Positions 53,132 to 64,000 of a DNA stretch of 64,000 nt are shown here, one piece after another. Location: contig JNVV01000006.1 of NCBI GenBank assembly GCA_000733355.1, positions 1,309,803 through 1,373,802 on the forward strand, given 5' to 3'. Made by a program: the position numbers and the translations under genes. This DNA is from Falciphora oryzae (Eukaryota; Ascomycota; Sordariomycetes; Magnaporthales; Magnaporthaceae). The notes beneath the pieces were generated by a model. It did not search any database and was not told the DNA's origin. It saw nothing but the letters and a program-made list of their open reading frames with translations. Each line of letters begins with the position of its first letter. Position 1 is the first letter of the stretch.

Positions 53132-56100
53132 GACGGCAGCGCGGCGCCGTGACGCGATTGGAATTGGCCGCGGAAGCGAATGCAGAGCAGGCTATGGCGG
53201 ACAGCAGCAGGCAACGGGCACTACAGTCAGGCTCCTTGGACCCGTCGCCGCGCGATTCGCATCGTTCGGCGACGGACAGACGGGGGTGTGGCTGAAGCCG
53301 TGGCGAGAGTCGTGACGGAACGGAGCCAGCGTGGAATGCGCTTGCCGATGGCGAGCACGCTCGACGGACGGGGTCGATGCAGCGGGGTTCACGGGGATGC
53401 GATGAAGCCAGCGACGGCCGGGCCTGTGCAATTTGCAGGATTTCAGAGTCTCTGCACCGTCCGGGGGTTCCGCGAGGTGCAGGGCTGGGTGTCTGCAGGG
53501 TCGAGTTGTGGATGAGGCAGCAGAGAGGCTGAGAATATCGAAGCAGGAACAGAGGGGGCTCCTAGACGAAAAAGCCTGCTGCGCCTCTGAAGCACGAGTG
53601 GGCCCGCCGACGGTGGGAATGGACAGACCCACTCTTTTGATGTGGCTGGGCTATACATAAGCCCGTCCTCCGCCCTCCCCGCCGCACCTCCAGCCGGAGG
53701 TACCTCCCTGATATTAGGTGGTGACGACAGCCCCAGGGGCGGGTGTTACAGTCTTTTGCCAGCTGAGAACCACCCATACTATGTGAATACGGGGCTGTAG
53801 CTGGTACATGTAATTGATGGATTGATAAACCACCCCGTGCAGAGTACCGAGGTACACATTTACACATGCAGATGCGCCGCCAGCAGCTGCGGTCAGTCGA
53901 GGTATCAACAGAACCGCCCTCGGAAAAAATGGCCAGGCAGCTCCCAGCCACCATTCTCCAGTGACGTCTGCTCATAACGCACCATACCCGACGCGTTACC
54001 GCGTTACCTGCCGGCGGGGCTGTGTCTCAAGCTGACCACAACAACTCGCGCCAGAGCAGCCAGTGTAACAGTAGGTTAGTCTATCGTATATCGAGTCGCC
54101 TGCTGAGCTCAGGGGGTGTCCTCGACGGTGCAACCAATCACCCGACACCAAACTCCCCGCTGCCGTTGGTGGTGCATGTGAGGGTGGAGCGACCGACTCT
54201 GTCTGACGGGAACTGTGATGGCCCCCATTTGATCCAATCTTATGGCGTCATCCCCTAACGCAGACGGAATTGGGACCGCTCGATCCGCCGCATCTGTCTG
54301 TTGGAGGGGTGTGTGTGGGAGCGGTCGTCCCGAGCAGCCTGGCGGACAATGCAGAGAGGCCTCTTTACTCGGTGCTTCGAATACCTTCTCTTTGTCGCAG
54401 CACTAACACGCGATCTCAATGGATGGGCATGCAAGCTGAGCCAACACCTTTGAGCACCTATCACGGCACAGAGATCGAGATCCAGATGCCTTACAGCCCT
54501 TACGACGACCCAAGCGTCAAGGGTAATTACACCGGTGGGTGTGATGCAGGTCTCCCGCCGAGGCAGTTCTTCCATGGAAGAGGTCGATACTCTAAGCAGG
54601 CAACCCTCCGTCTGTCTGCAGCCTCCATCCCAGATCAGTCGCCAGGAAGTTGAAGAGGTGTTTCTTTGGTGCTGCCAGATGTTTCCCATGCACGCTGCAG
54701 CTGGTTTGTTTTCGATATTTCCTGCCGTGTCGGAGGAAACTTTGTGTGGCCGCCGGCCCGTCTGCTTAATTAGGATCTCCCCATCGCTTGTGCGCCACAG
54801 CTATGGCAACGAGTTTGGCGGCGTCGAAGGGTCTTGCTCGGTCTCCGATTGCCATGGTGGCTTATGCATGCCTTGTAAGCTGGATGGTTGGTTTTGGGTT
54901 GAATTCATCGCTGAGCTTTGCAGGCTGTTCAACATTGACTTTCCGGGCCCGGCATTAACCTGGCAGTCAGGGCACCCGGTGAAAGGAGGAGGGGAAATGA
55001 AATATTCTGTAGATGCCTCCGGTTTCGTAAGCCATTCTGATAAACCCGGCCGCAATGCTACCTGCAGTCGAACCCTTGCGAGATGATTTGCCGGCCACCT
55101 GGCGCAGGCACCTGCCTCGCTCTCTCTCGCACCGACTCTGCCAAAGTTCGAATGCCATCGCCAACGCTGCCAGCCATGCAGCCCTAGGAAGGGGGAGTTG
55201 GCGCCGAGACCAAATGGGGTGGCCGCAAACAGCACCAAGCATACAGCCACACCACACCGTAAATAGCATGGGGAAGAGGATCTTCATCGGCGGCAGTCAG
55301 ACCAGGAACGATCACGCCCAGAAGCCGTCGAAAGGGTTGGATCCACACCCAAAAAGGGGGTTTTTACGCTAGGGAAACAAAAGAGCATTGATTGAATTGC
55401 GTGCAACAGAGAAGGCACGTTCATCTAGTCCACCACCAGAATAAAGGCAGAAAGAGCACTGAAAGGGCTAGACTATCTTCAGTGGTGAAAGGCCACGGGC
55501 CACATAAGACTGGAACGAAAAGGAGCAGAGCACGATGCCGCCGTTCACGATCGACGTCCTCCATCTTGCATGCCAGTCTCGACTTGCGCGAACGAATCGC
55601 CAGTTCACTCCTTGAAAGCACCTGAAAGCACAACACGACCCTCGTCCGGCCAAGATGCATCATCCGTCCTGGCTTTTACGTCGTAATTAACCTCATCAAT
55701 CCATATCCACAAACAGTGCGTCGTAGGCTCACCTCATTTCATTTGGTTGGATAGCAGGCAAGAGCTCCTGGTCTGGAGACCCCTGTCAGGCGCCTACCCT
55801 GCCCAGCCAGGGCGCAATTTCGCTAATTGAAAGCAGGTTCTCATAGTGGCCAGCGCGCCGCTCTAGCTTGATCAAAACTCCCTTCCCGACCGCCGTCCCC
55901 AAATCCACTCTTGGACCTCTTCACCACGCTGCTCACCCAACAGAGGTTTCCCTCTATCACGCTCTTTTGAGACCGCGGACAGGCCAACCAACTATTACGC
56001 TCTTTTCTCTACCAGTCTCGACGCTCGTTTTCACTCTTCGTTGTAGGGAAAGGGCGTCAACTCACCTATTCGAAGGTAAGCGCCGCCGCCGCAACAGGTT

Positions 56101-56326
56101 TGCCCCGATTCCATGCCCATGCTCCTCCTGCCTGTGTGTTGTTGTGGTGGTGCGGTCTCGGTGTGCTGGGTCCCTTTGTCCGTCTTCGCACACCGCTAAC
56201 GCTAGGGGTTGTCTCGCAAGCTCTTCGTGACCAGAACCCGCCAGTCGACCTAACACAGTAGCCTTATCGACTCGTCCGAACTTGGATCATCTCGAACCAG
56301 AATCCCTTATTCACCCCACCGTCGCA
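53132..56326. promoter_or_regulatory. Long divergent intergenic region (Azf1-like / SUN family)
   Basis: About 3.2 kb between two start codons facing away from each other. No exon chain or domain is seen. The right end (about 55900-56060) is pyrimidine-rich, as expected for the transcription start of the strongly expressed wall-protein gene, and contains a likely leader intron listed separately. Confidence 0.5.
56076..56258 (+). other. Probable 5' leader intron of the SUN-family gene
   Basis: A perfect GTAAGC donor at 56076, a CGCTAACGC branch site near 56195-56205 and an AACACAG acceptor ending at 56258 fit a 183-nt intron in the untranslated leader. The start codon lies 69 bp after the acceptor. 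Confidence 0.5.
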
Positions 56327-57667
56327 ATGAAGGGGATCACGCAGTTCGCCCTCGCGGCTTCTCTGGTCGCGGGAACGCAGGCTTCGCACCAGCACCACCG
56401 CCACCACCACGCTAGGCGCCTGGTCGAGAAGCGCACCCCCGAGGTCATCACCACCTACGTCCCGGGCCCCGTCGTGGCTGTGTACGAGCTCAACGGTGAG
56501 GTTGTCGAGCCGGAGAAGGCTAAGGCTGGTATTGCCGACGGTCTTTACTCGGTTGTCGGCGAGACCACCCCGACCTTCACCCCGCCGCCGCCGCCTCCCC
56601 CTCCGACCACCACGGCAAAGCCCACCACCTCGTCTACCTCGCAGGCAGCGCAGTTCTTCGAGCAAAAGGCCTCGCCGTCTCCCGAGCCCAAGTCGAGCGC
56701 CCCGGTCCAGGCTTCGTCGAGTCCCAGCGTTGGCTCCGGTTCCGGCGCCACCGGCCTCGACGCCGACTTCCCCAGCGGCGAGATTGACTGCAAATCCCTC
56801 CCGACCCAGTACGGTGCCCAGCCCGTCCCTTGGCTCGGCCTGGACGGCTGGCTCAGCTTCCAGCAGCCCGACGACAACAAGTGGATCCCGGGTGTTCTGA
56901 TCAACACCATTCACCAGCCCATCTCAGGTGGCTGCCCCAAGAACTCCTTCTGCGCGTACGCCTGCCCCAACGGCTACCAGAAGACGCAGTGGCCCGAGTC
57001 GTCGCAGGGATCCACCGGCCAGTCGGTTGGTGGTCTGTGGTGTAACCCCAAGGGCAAGCTGGAGCTCACCCGTCCTGACCACCCCAAGCTCTGCGAGAAG
57101 GGTGCCGGCGGTGTCTTTGTGGAGAACAAGCTCGGGGATGTGTCCAACATCTGCCAGACCAACTACCCTGGTGACGAGAAGATGTCGATTGCCACTGAGA
57201 CCAAGCCGGGCGGCAAGTACGAGCTCCTGAACCCAGACGCCAAGACGTCGTACTGGTGGAAGGGCTCCCCCACCAGCGCCCAGTACTACCTCAACAACGC
57301 GGGCGTCGACGTCGAGAATGCCTGCACCTGGAAGAGCTCCAAGTACCCCGACTCTGCCGGAAACTGGTCTCCCGCCAACCTTGGCGTCGGCAAGGACATC
57401 CACGGCATCACCTACATCTCCATCTTCTGGAACCAGCCGACCAGCAACGCCAAGCTCAACTACAACGTTGAGATCACGGGAGACGTCACCGCCCCCTGTG
57501 CTCTGAAGAACGGCCAATTCACCGGCGGCGGCAACGGATGCACTGTAAGTACCGAGTTTAGGGAGTCTGTCTGACAGCGAAGGACAACGAATACTGACCA
57601 AGGATTTTACACACAGACTGCCATCAGCAAGCCCGGCGGTATTGCCACCATTGTCCTCAGCAACTAA
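56327..57667 (+). CDS. SUN-family secreted cell-wall beta-glucosidase-like protein (GH132)
   Basis: Two exons (56327-57544 and 57617-57667), with a 72-nt phase-0 intron, give 422 aa. A signal peptide (MKGITQFALAASLVAGTQA) and a His-rich stretch are followed by LVEKR, a Kex2-type processing site. A Pro/Ser/Thr-rich linker (an eight-proline run, then Ser-rich) precedes the SUN domain at about residues 145-422. That domain carries GGCPKNSFCAYACPNGYQK (C-x5-C-x3-C, the family cysteine signature), GLWCNPKGKL, CQTNYPGDE, SYWWKGSPTSAQYY, CTWKSS and GITYISIFWNQP. Family members (yeast SUN4/SIM1, Schizosaccharomyces psu1, Aspergillus sun1) act in wall remodelling and septation, on beta-1,3-glucan. The short final exon supplies the conserved end. 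Secretion and wall location are well supported; catalytic specificity is inferred from the family. Confidence 0.93.
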
Positions 57668-58877
57668 GCCCCTCTCACAAGGCCGGCCTGACCGTTTTGT
57701 GCTGTCTGGATGTTTTACTCCTTAGTTTCTTGGTATATCTCGGTGGCATTAGTTGCTTCATCCGCTCTCCGTTGATTGAAAACTGTCCTCGGCATACACT
57801 CGCGGCTCACCGAGGCGGGGGAGCGGCTCCTTTCCTAAGTTTTATTATAATTAGCTGTGCATACTCTGTATCCTGCATTGGTGATGTCATGGGTTGTATG
57901 AGAGCTGAGGTTGATGGAACGGGTGGGACGTGCTCCTTGAACGTCTCGGATTGTCGCACCGGGCCCCTCCCCCGACCCGAGCGCCTGGATTTGTCCGCTT
58001 CCGAGGTCTTGAGGAAGTCGACTGGGTAGACGAGGGACGAATACTCACTCGCGTCGTCTAAATCTCCACTCTAGGCCCGGGGTCTCTTTTGTAGGGTCGT
58101 CAAGATGCATATTTACCTAGTTGCTAATTGTCATTTGCTCGTCTAAAGTATACTTGCCAGAGGAGGGTGCAGGACAGGTTGGGAGTTGTCGAGACGGGAG
58201 TCAGCCTTGGGAGAAGAGGATGCAGCTCAGTCACTTCTTATGTGTGGCAGCACGTGCCTCTACCTCACTTCAACTACATTCATGTATCTGCCTGTATAGT
58301 CACTACCAGCCTATCACCCAACTGCTTTATCCCATGACGAGCCGTGACTGGCGTGTTTCTCGGCAAAATGCATGCAATGCTCTAATTGGCCTGGCTGTCT
58401 GTGAATGATGCTTTGACGGCGGGGCGTAGAGTCTCGTTCCGTGTGTTTGGGCGAACTCTAGTGTGGCTGAGGCTTCGATTTGGACACCTGTCGCGGTGGC
58501 AAGCCTCTCAGCGTGCCAGGGGCTGGGTGCGCGGGCGGGCTGAGGACAGTGCGCAGGACTCGAGCGTGTCGGCCCCAGCACAGGCTCCATCCACTTGCAG
58601 CGCAGCTCCTCAGCTCCTGAGCCGCGCGTTGCTGCTATCAAACGCCATCCAGGTCGCAGCCCGTAAGCCCTGAGACGGCTGGAACCCGACAACAGCATCT
58701 TCGCTTCCTTTCACATTTCCCTCCTCCCCTGTTATTTTCACCCACTTTGCGCAACCATTTCCGCGCTACGCCTAGAATCGACCACCCCACCTTTATCCCC
58801 TCTGTGCGCCGTCTGCTATCCCGCCCAGTCGCGGTCGCCTGCTTCATGAGCTTCCTCACATCACAGCCGCAGCAACC
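57668..58877. other. Intergenic region between the SUN-family gene and VPS10
   Basis: About 1.2 kb holding the 3' region of the SUN gene and the VPS10 promoter; CT-rich sequence at about 58690-58800 fits a leader. No supported gene. Confidence 0.5.
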
Positions 58878-61800
58878 ATGAGGAGGGTATGGGGAGCACT
58901 GCAGGCTGTGGCCTTGCTGGCGGCGCTCTTGACGAGGCCTCTACTAGCAGCAGCAGCCGACGGCCCGACATTCCACAAGACGACGCTCGAGCACCCCCCA
59001 TTCAACCTGAACTATTTCGAGGACTCGGACGTGGTCTTGTTCCAGGATGAGCGGAACGGCACCGTCTTCCGCAGCGAGGATGCCGGCTCGACGTGGCACC
59101 TGGTCGAGGACATCGAGCCCCGCAGGGCCGTCCAGCTCGTCATGCACGCATACGACCCCCAGCGAGCCTTCGTGCTGACCGACGGCATCCACCACTACAA
59201 GACGACAGACCGCGGCAAGTCGTGGCAGTCGTTCCTGACCGATACCGAGATGAGCATCTACCGCTCCGAGGTGCTCAACTTCCATGCCGGCGACCCGGAC
59301 CGCATCATTTTCAACGGCATGGACTGCCGGAAGACGCTCTTCTGCGAGGAGGTCGCCATGTACACCCTCGACGGCTTCCGCTCCGACGCCAAGTTCCTGC
59401 GCGGCTCCACCAGGGGCTGCTGGTGGGCAAAGTCCTCCAAGCTCTTCGCGACCGGCGACGACGAGATCGACAAGCAGCGCGCCCTCTGCATCGTCGCCGA
59501 CGAGTTCTCCACGTACAAGCAGGACCAGCGCCTCCTGATCTCGGACAACTACTTCAGCGCCACCAAGGCCGACGGCGTCATCCAGGAGTTCGAGCCCAAC
59601 CTGGACACGAACCGGCCCGTCCAGGGCATCGTCAACGTCGCCGCCGTCAAGAAATTTCTCCTCGTGGCCGCCAACTCCAGGAACACGGACGAGATGGCGT
59701 TGTTCGTCACGGACGACACCAAGAAATGGCACAGGGCCGTCTTTCCCACCGACCACAAGCTCAACCAGGAGGCATACACAGTGCTCGAAAGCACAAACTA
59801 CAGCATTCAGATCGACGTCATGACGACGCACCGCTCGAACCCCATGGGCGTCCTGCTCACCAGCAACTCCAACGGCACCTACTTCACTCGCAACATCGAG
59901 CACACGAACCGCAACCACCACGGCCACGTCGACTTCGAGAAGATTTCGGGCATCCAGGGCATTTTCCTGGTCAACAAGGTCGCCAATGCGGACGAGGTCG
60001 CAAAGGACCGCAGTGCGAAGAAGAAGATCGTGTCCGAGATCACGTTTGACGACGGCAGGACCTTCGAGTCGGTCACGGCTGACAAGGAGAAGCTCCACCT
60101 GCACTCGGTCACGGACCTCGACAACGTCGGCCGCGTCTTCTCCAGCCCTGCTCCGGGCTTGGTCATGGGCAACGGCAACACGGGCGACTACCTGGGAAAA
60201 CTCGAGGACTCGAGCCTGTTCATCTCGGATAGCGCCGGCGTGTCCTGGATCAAGGGCCCCAAGGGTCCCCACAAGTACGAGTTTGGGGATCAAGGTTCCG
60301 TCCTGGTGGCTGTCAGAGACGGCGAAAATATCGACGAGATCACCTACTCGCTCAACCACGGCAAGGACTGGAAGACGGCCAAGCTTCCCGACGGCCTCAA
60401 GATCAAGCCGGGCATCCTGACCACAACCCAGGACTCTACGAGCCTCAAGTTCATCCTTATCGGAGAGGAGAGCTCGCGCAAGTACCACATCATCGCCATC
60501 GACTTTGACGGCCTGCACGAGACAACCTGCAAGGACGGCGACATGGAGGAGTGGTTCGCCAGGGTTGACGACAAGGGCAAGCCAACCTGCATCATGGGCC
60601 ACACGCAAAAGTACCGCCGCCGGAAGAAGGACGCCGAGTGTTTCATCAAGCAGGAGTTCAAGGATCCTGTCGCCGAGATGGCCCAGTGCGACTGTGCTGA
60701 TCAGGACTTCGAATGCGACTACAACTTTAAGCGCGACGGCGACAAGTGCGTGGCCGCCGGGCCGGTGGCCGCGCCCAAGGACGCATGCAAGAACGCCAAG
60801 CCGGATGATGTGTTCAAGGGGTCGTCGGGCTGGCGCAAGATTCCCGGCGACGACTGCAAGAGGGTGGACGGGAAGCAAAAGGACGAGCAGGTCGAACACG
60901 AGTGCAAAGAGTCGACGGCGCCGCCTGTGTCGAAGCCGAGCGGTAAGATCAAGCCCACCAAGATCGACTTCGAGGGAGAATTCACTTCGTTCGAGAAGTA
61001 CTACCTGGAGAAGGGCGACGATAGCCAGGATGCGGACGAGACCGTCGTCGCCAGGCCAATCAACATGGAGACCCAAAAGGGTGGTCCAGTCTTCCTAACC
61101 AGCGACCACGGCAAGACTTGGAAGCAGCCTGTGGCGCTCAAGGGCGAGGGTTTCTGGAGCATCTTGAGGCACCACTACTTCAAGGAGATGGCTTTTTTCA
61201 TCAAGGAGTCGGGTGAGGTGACGTACACGGTCGACCGCGGTCTTCACTTCCACGAGTTCAAGGCGCCGAACCCCGTCGACACTAAGCTGAATACCTCTCC
61301 GCTAGTATTCCACCCGGACAGGAAGGACTGGCTGATCTGGCTCGGTAAGAAGTGCGAGACGAAGACCAAGGAGTGCTATATAGAGGCTTCTCTGTCAGAA
61401 GACCGAGGCGACAACTGGAAATCGATCAAGCGCTACGTGCAGAGGTGCGAGTTCACGGGCGCGAGCCAGTACCGCTGGCGCGACGACCGCCAGATCCTGT
61501 GCCTGGTCAAGTCGCGCGAGGGCTCCGAGGCCGGCATCCCGCTCGACCTCGTGTGGAGCGACGACTTCTTCAAAGGAGACAAGGTGGCGCAGAAGAACGT
61601 GAAGGACTTTGCGACCATGGCCGAGTTCATCGTGGTGGCGGCCGAAGTCAAGCTAGACAAGGAGAAGGACAAGACGACGCTGCAGGCGTTCGCGAGCCTC
61701 GACGGCAAGACGTACGCGGCGACCAAGTTCCCGTACAACTTTGAGCAGACGCACCAGAGCGCCGTGACGGTGCTAGACAGCTCGACGCACGCCGTCAATA

Positions 61801-63526
61801 TGTTCGTGCCCACCGTGTCCAAGTCGAACCACAAGTACGGCACCATCATCAAGAGTAACTCCAACGGCACCGAGTACGTTGTGAGCATTTCGGGCGTCAA
61901 CTGCGACGAGCACTACTACGTCGACTTTGAGAAAATGCTCGGTCTTGAGGGAGTCGCGCTTGTCAATGTGGTGACCAACCTCGACAAGGTGGACGAGCCC
62001 AAAAAGAAGCAGACTAAGATCACGCACAACGACGGCGCCATGTGGCGCTTCCTGCCACCGCCCCAAAAGGACGCCGAGGGCAAGGGATTCGCCTGCCGGA
62101 GCGACAAGGGTGACGAAAGCTGCGCGCTGCACATCCACGGCTACACGGAGCGCCAGGACCGACGCAAGACGTACTCCTCGGCGGGTGCGGTCGGCCTCAT
62201 GTTCGGCATCGGCAACGTCGGTTCGTCACTGGGCGACATCAAGAATGCGGACACTTTTATGACGACAGACGCCGGCATCTCGTGGACCAATGTCAAGAAG
62301 GGCGCCTGGTCGTGGGCGTTTGGAGACCAGGGCTCCATCGTCGTGCTCGTTCCCAGGAGAAAGACCAAGATGGTGTCGTACACGACGGACGAAGGCAAGA
62401 CGTGGGCTGACTACGAGTTTGCGGAGGAGGACGTGGACGTCCAGGACATCTCGACAGTCAGCTCGGGCGGCTCCAGGAACTTCCTCCTGTGGTGCAAGAA
62501 GGGCAAGGCGTCCGTCTTCACGGTCAACCTCGACTTCACTGGCCTCAGCAGCGAGGTCTGCAAGTACAATGAGGCGGACGACAGCAAGAGCGACTACTAC
62601 CTCTGGCAAGCCAGGCACCCGCTGCAGAAGGACGACTGCCTCTTTGGCCACAAGTCGTCGTACCTCCGCAAGAAGACGGACCGGTCCTGCTACAACGGGA
62701 ACAAGATCCAGCAGCTGCGCAAGATAGAGATCTGCGAGTGCACGCGCGAGGATTTCGAATGGTGAGTACTTGGCCACATCCCAGGCCGCCTCATCTATAG
62801 GGGCGTCCAATTTTTGCTAACCTGGTCTGACACATGTGCAGTGACTTCAACTACCAGCGCGGAAAGGAAGGTGGCTGCGAGCTGGTGCCTGGCTTCCAGC
62901 CAATGACACAAGAAGCGTGGTGCTCCAAGTACCCGAACGAGTTCCAATGGTGGGAACCGTCGGGCTACAGGCGCATCCCTCTGAGTACGTGTACAGGCGG
63001 CAGGGATCTGGAGAACAGCACCAGGTCGCACTCGTGCCCGGGACACGAGAAGGAATACGAGCAGCGGCACTCGGGACCCGGTGGCTTCGTCATCTTCCTC
63101 ATCATATTGCTTTCGTTCGGCGGCGCGGGGGCGGTCGGCTGGTGGGTGTACCGGCGGTGGGAAGCCGGGGGCAGCTTCGGGCAGATCCGGCTGGGCGAGC
63201 ACCCGTCGGACGGCGGTCTGCTGGACGCGGACAGCCCCTGGATCCGGTACCCGGTGGTGGCCGTGTCGGCGACAGTGGCTCTCGTCGGGGCGCTACCGAT
63301 GCTGGCGTCGGCCCTGTGGCGGACGGCAACAAAGGCTGCCGAGCGCTGGGGCTTCTCAGGCGGTGCGGGCAGGGGCGCGTACGGAGCCCTGGGCCTAGGA
63401 GGTGGAAGCCGCGGGCCCAGGAGGTTCACGACACGGGACAGCTTCGCGCGGGGCACGGGTGATTACGCCGGCCTTGACGAGGACGAGGGCGAGCTCCTTG
63501 GGGAAGATAGCGACGAGGAGATATGA
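58878..63526 (+). CDS. VPS10: Vacuolar protein sorting receptor Vps10 (sortilin family)
   Basis: Exon 1 (58878-62761) and exon 2 (62842-63526) join at phase 2 to give 1522 aa. A signal peptide (about 1-27) leads into two tandem Vps10 domains (about 45-690 and 695-1340). Each has BNR/Asp-box-like repeats (SEDAGSTWHL, TDRGKSWQSF, TSDHGKTWKQP, TTDAGISWTN) and ends in a Cys-rich 10CC module (CDCADQDFECDYNF; CECTREDFE joined to CDFNYQRG across the intron). Two hydrophobic segments follow (about 1370-1395, VIFLIILLSFGGAGAVGWWV; about 1425-1450). The cytosolic tail ends in acidic residues (GLDEDEGELLGEDSDEEI), suited to sorting-adaptor or retromer contact. The receptor carries hydrolases such as carboxypeptidase Y from the late Golgi to the endosome and is recycled. 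Length and architecture are normal for fungi. Confidence 0.96.
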
Positions 63527-63976
63527 GACCAGCCGGGCGTGTGCCTGCCTGTCTGCCTGGAGCTGGGGATCTATAGAGCGAATTTACGGTGCCTTCTGCG
63601 TGCCGGCAATCCAAACACGAGAAGGCAAGAAAAATAGCGTGGGCTTGTTTAGGTTATGCGCGGAGGCGGGCGGCTGCCAGCCATGACTTTTCATCTTGTT
63701 CCTTGTTGCCATCTCCTTTCCTCACTCTGATTTGGGAGGGTTTCTTTTCCCCTCTCTTTTTTTTTTTTGAATCCTGTATTTTCTTTTTTTTTTTTTTTCT
63801 CTTCTTCTCTTTTTTCACTGGGATTTCTTGGAGACGGCGGCGGACACTATAAAAACGATCACGATCTTCTACCATCTCATCTAGTTCACTCACTTGTACA
63901 ACCATAGCGAATCAAGGCGAATCTTTTCAAACTACCTACCTCTTGTGCTAACCACGGGGCCCCAAGTGATGCCAAG
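63527..63976. other. Intergenic region with T-rich tract
   Basis: Downstream of VPS10. A pyrimidine tract with long T runs spans about 63750-63815, followed by CTATAAAA at about 63847-63854, which could be a TATA-like element of a next gene to the right. Confidence 0.45.
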
Positions 63977-64000
63977 ATGACCAACCCCTCTCTGCGTCCA
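63977..64000 (+). CDS. Possible start of a gene cut by the window edge
   Basis: An ATG at 63977 opens eight codons (MTNPSLRP) to the end of the window. The preceding ATG at 63969 ends after three codons. Position after a TATA-like element and a T-rich tract makes a gene start plausible, but nothing in the visible codons identifies a product. Confidence 0.2.

Noticed and set aside
58944..61076. 710-codon open frame antisense to VPS10
   Set aside because: It lies wholly opposite a clear Vps10 coding exon. Long antisense frames are expected from strong GC bias at third codon positions, and it has no domain.
1..64000. CRISPR arrays, insertion sequences, bacterial operons
   Set aside because: The window is eukaryotic; no regularly spaced repeats, transposase genes or ribosome-binding-site-led gene runs were seen.

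Overview
The window comes from a filamentous ascomycete (Pezizomycotina), most likely a Sordariomycete. The genes have short spliceosomal introns (mostly 66-290 nt) with GTRNGT donors and CTRAY branch sites. GC-rich codons and long pyrimidine-rich leaders are typical, and the gene set is fungal: VPS10, a SUN-family wall protein, MSN2/SEB1, an NWD-type NLR, and a Dph6-RidA fusion. No bacterial operon, tRNA, rRNA or CRISPR array was seen. The exact genus cannot be fixed from the sequence.

Layout. 2.3-5.4 kb (-): Hcs1/SMUBP2-type helicase, five exons. 5.8-17.8 kb is an accessory block: a 1741-aa NACHT-WD40 receptor (-), an unrecognised 473-aa soluble protein with a C-terminal coiled coil (-), and, divergent from it across a G-quadruplex-forming minisatellite, a cytosolic subtilisin-family peptidase with an ankyrin-like N-terminus (+). 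18.3-19.6 kb (-): DUF202 membrane protein. 20.9-23.1 kb (+): membrane-anchored type-B carboxylesterase with a GC-AG intron. 23.3-25.1 kb (+): an F-box-like protein gene broken by a one-base frameshift. About 11 kb without a convincing gene leads to MSN2 (36.3-38.3 kb, +). Then DPH6 (40.5-43.2 kb, +), a stop-riddled SNF2 helicase relic (43.5-47 kb, -), DGA1/DGAT2 (48.0-49.4 kb, +), an Azf1-like C2H2 factor (50.9-53.1 kb, -), a SUN-family gene (56.3-57.7 kb, +) and VPS10 (58.9-63.5 kb, +). A possible next gene begins at the right edge.

How the genes relate. Most are housekeeping or stress-response loci with no evident shared pathway. The exception is the 5.8-17.8 kb block. A STAND receptor, a regulated-looking peptidase and a protein of unknown fold sharing a promoter region with that peptidase resemble the known logic of fungal programmed-death loci, in which a subtilisin-like protease activates a partner protein. 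That link is inference; the sequence shows only the gene families and their adjacency. This block is the best candidate for an undescribed system.
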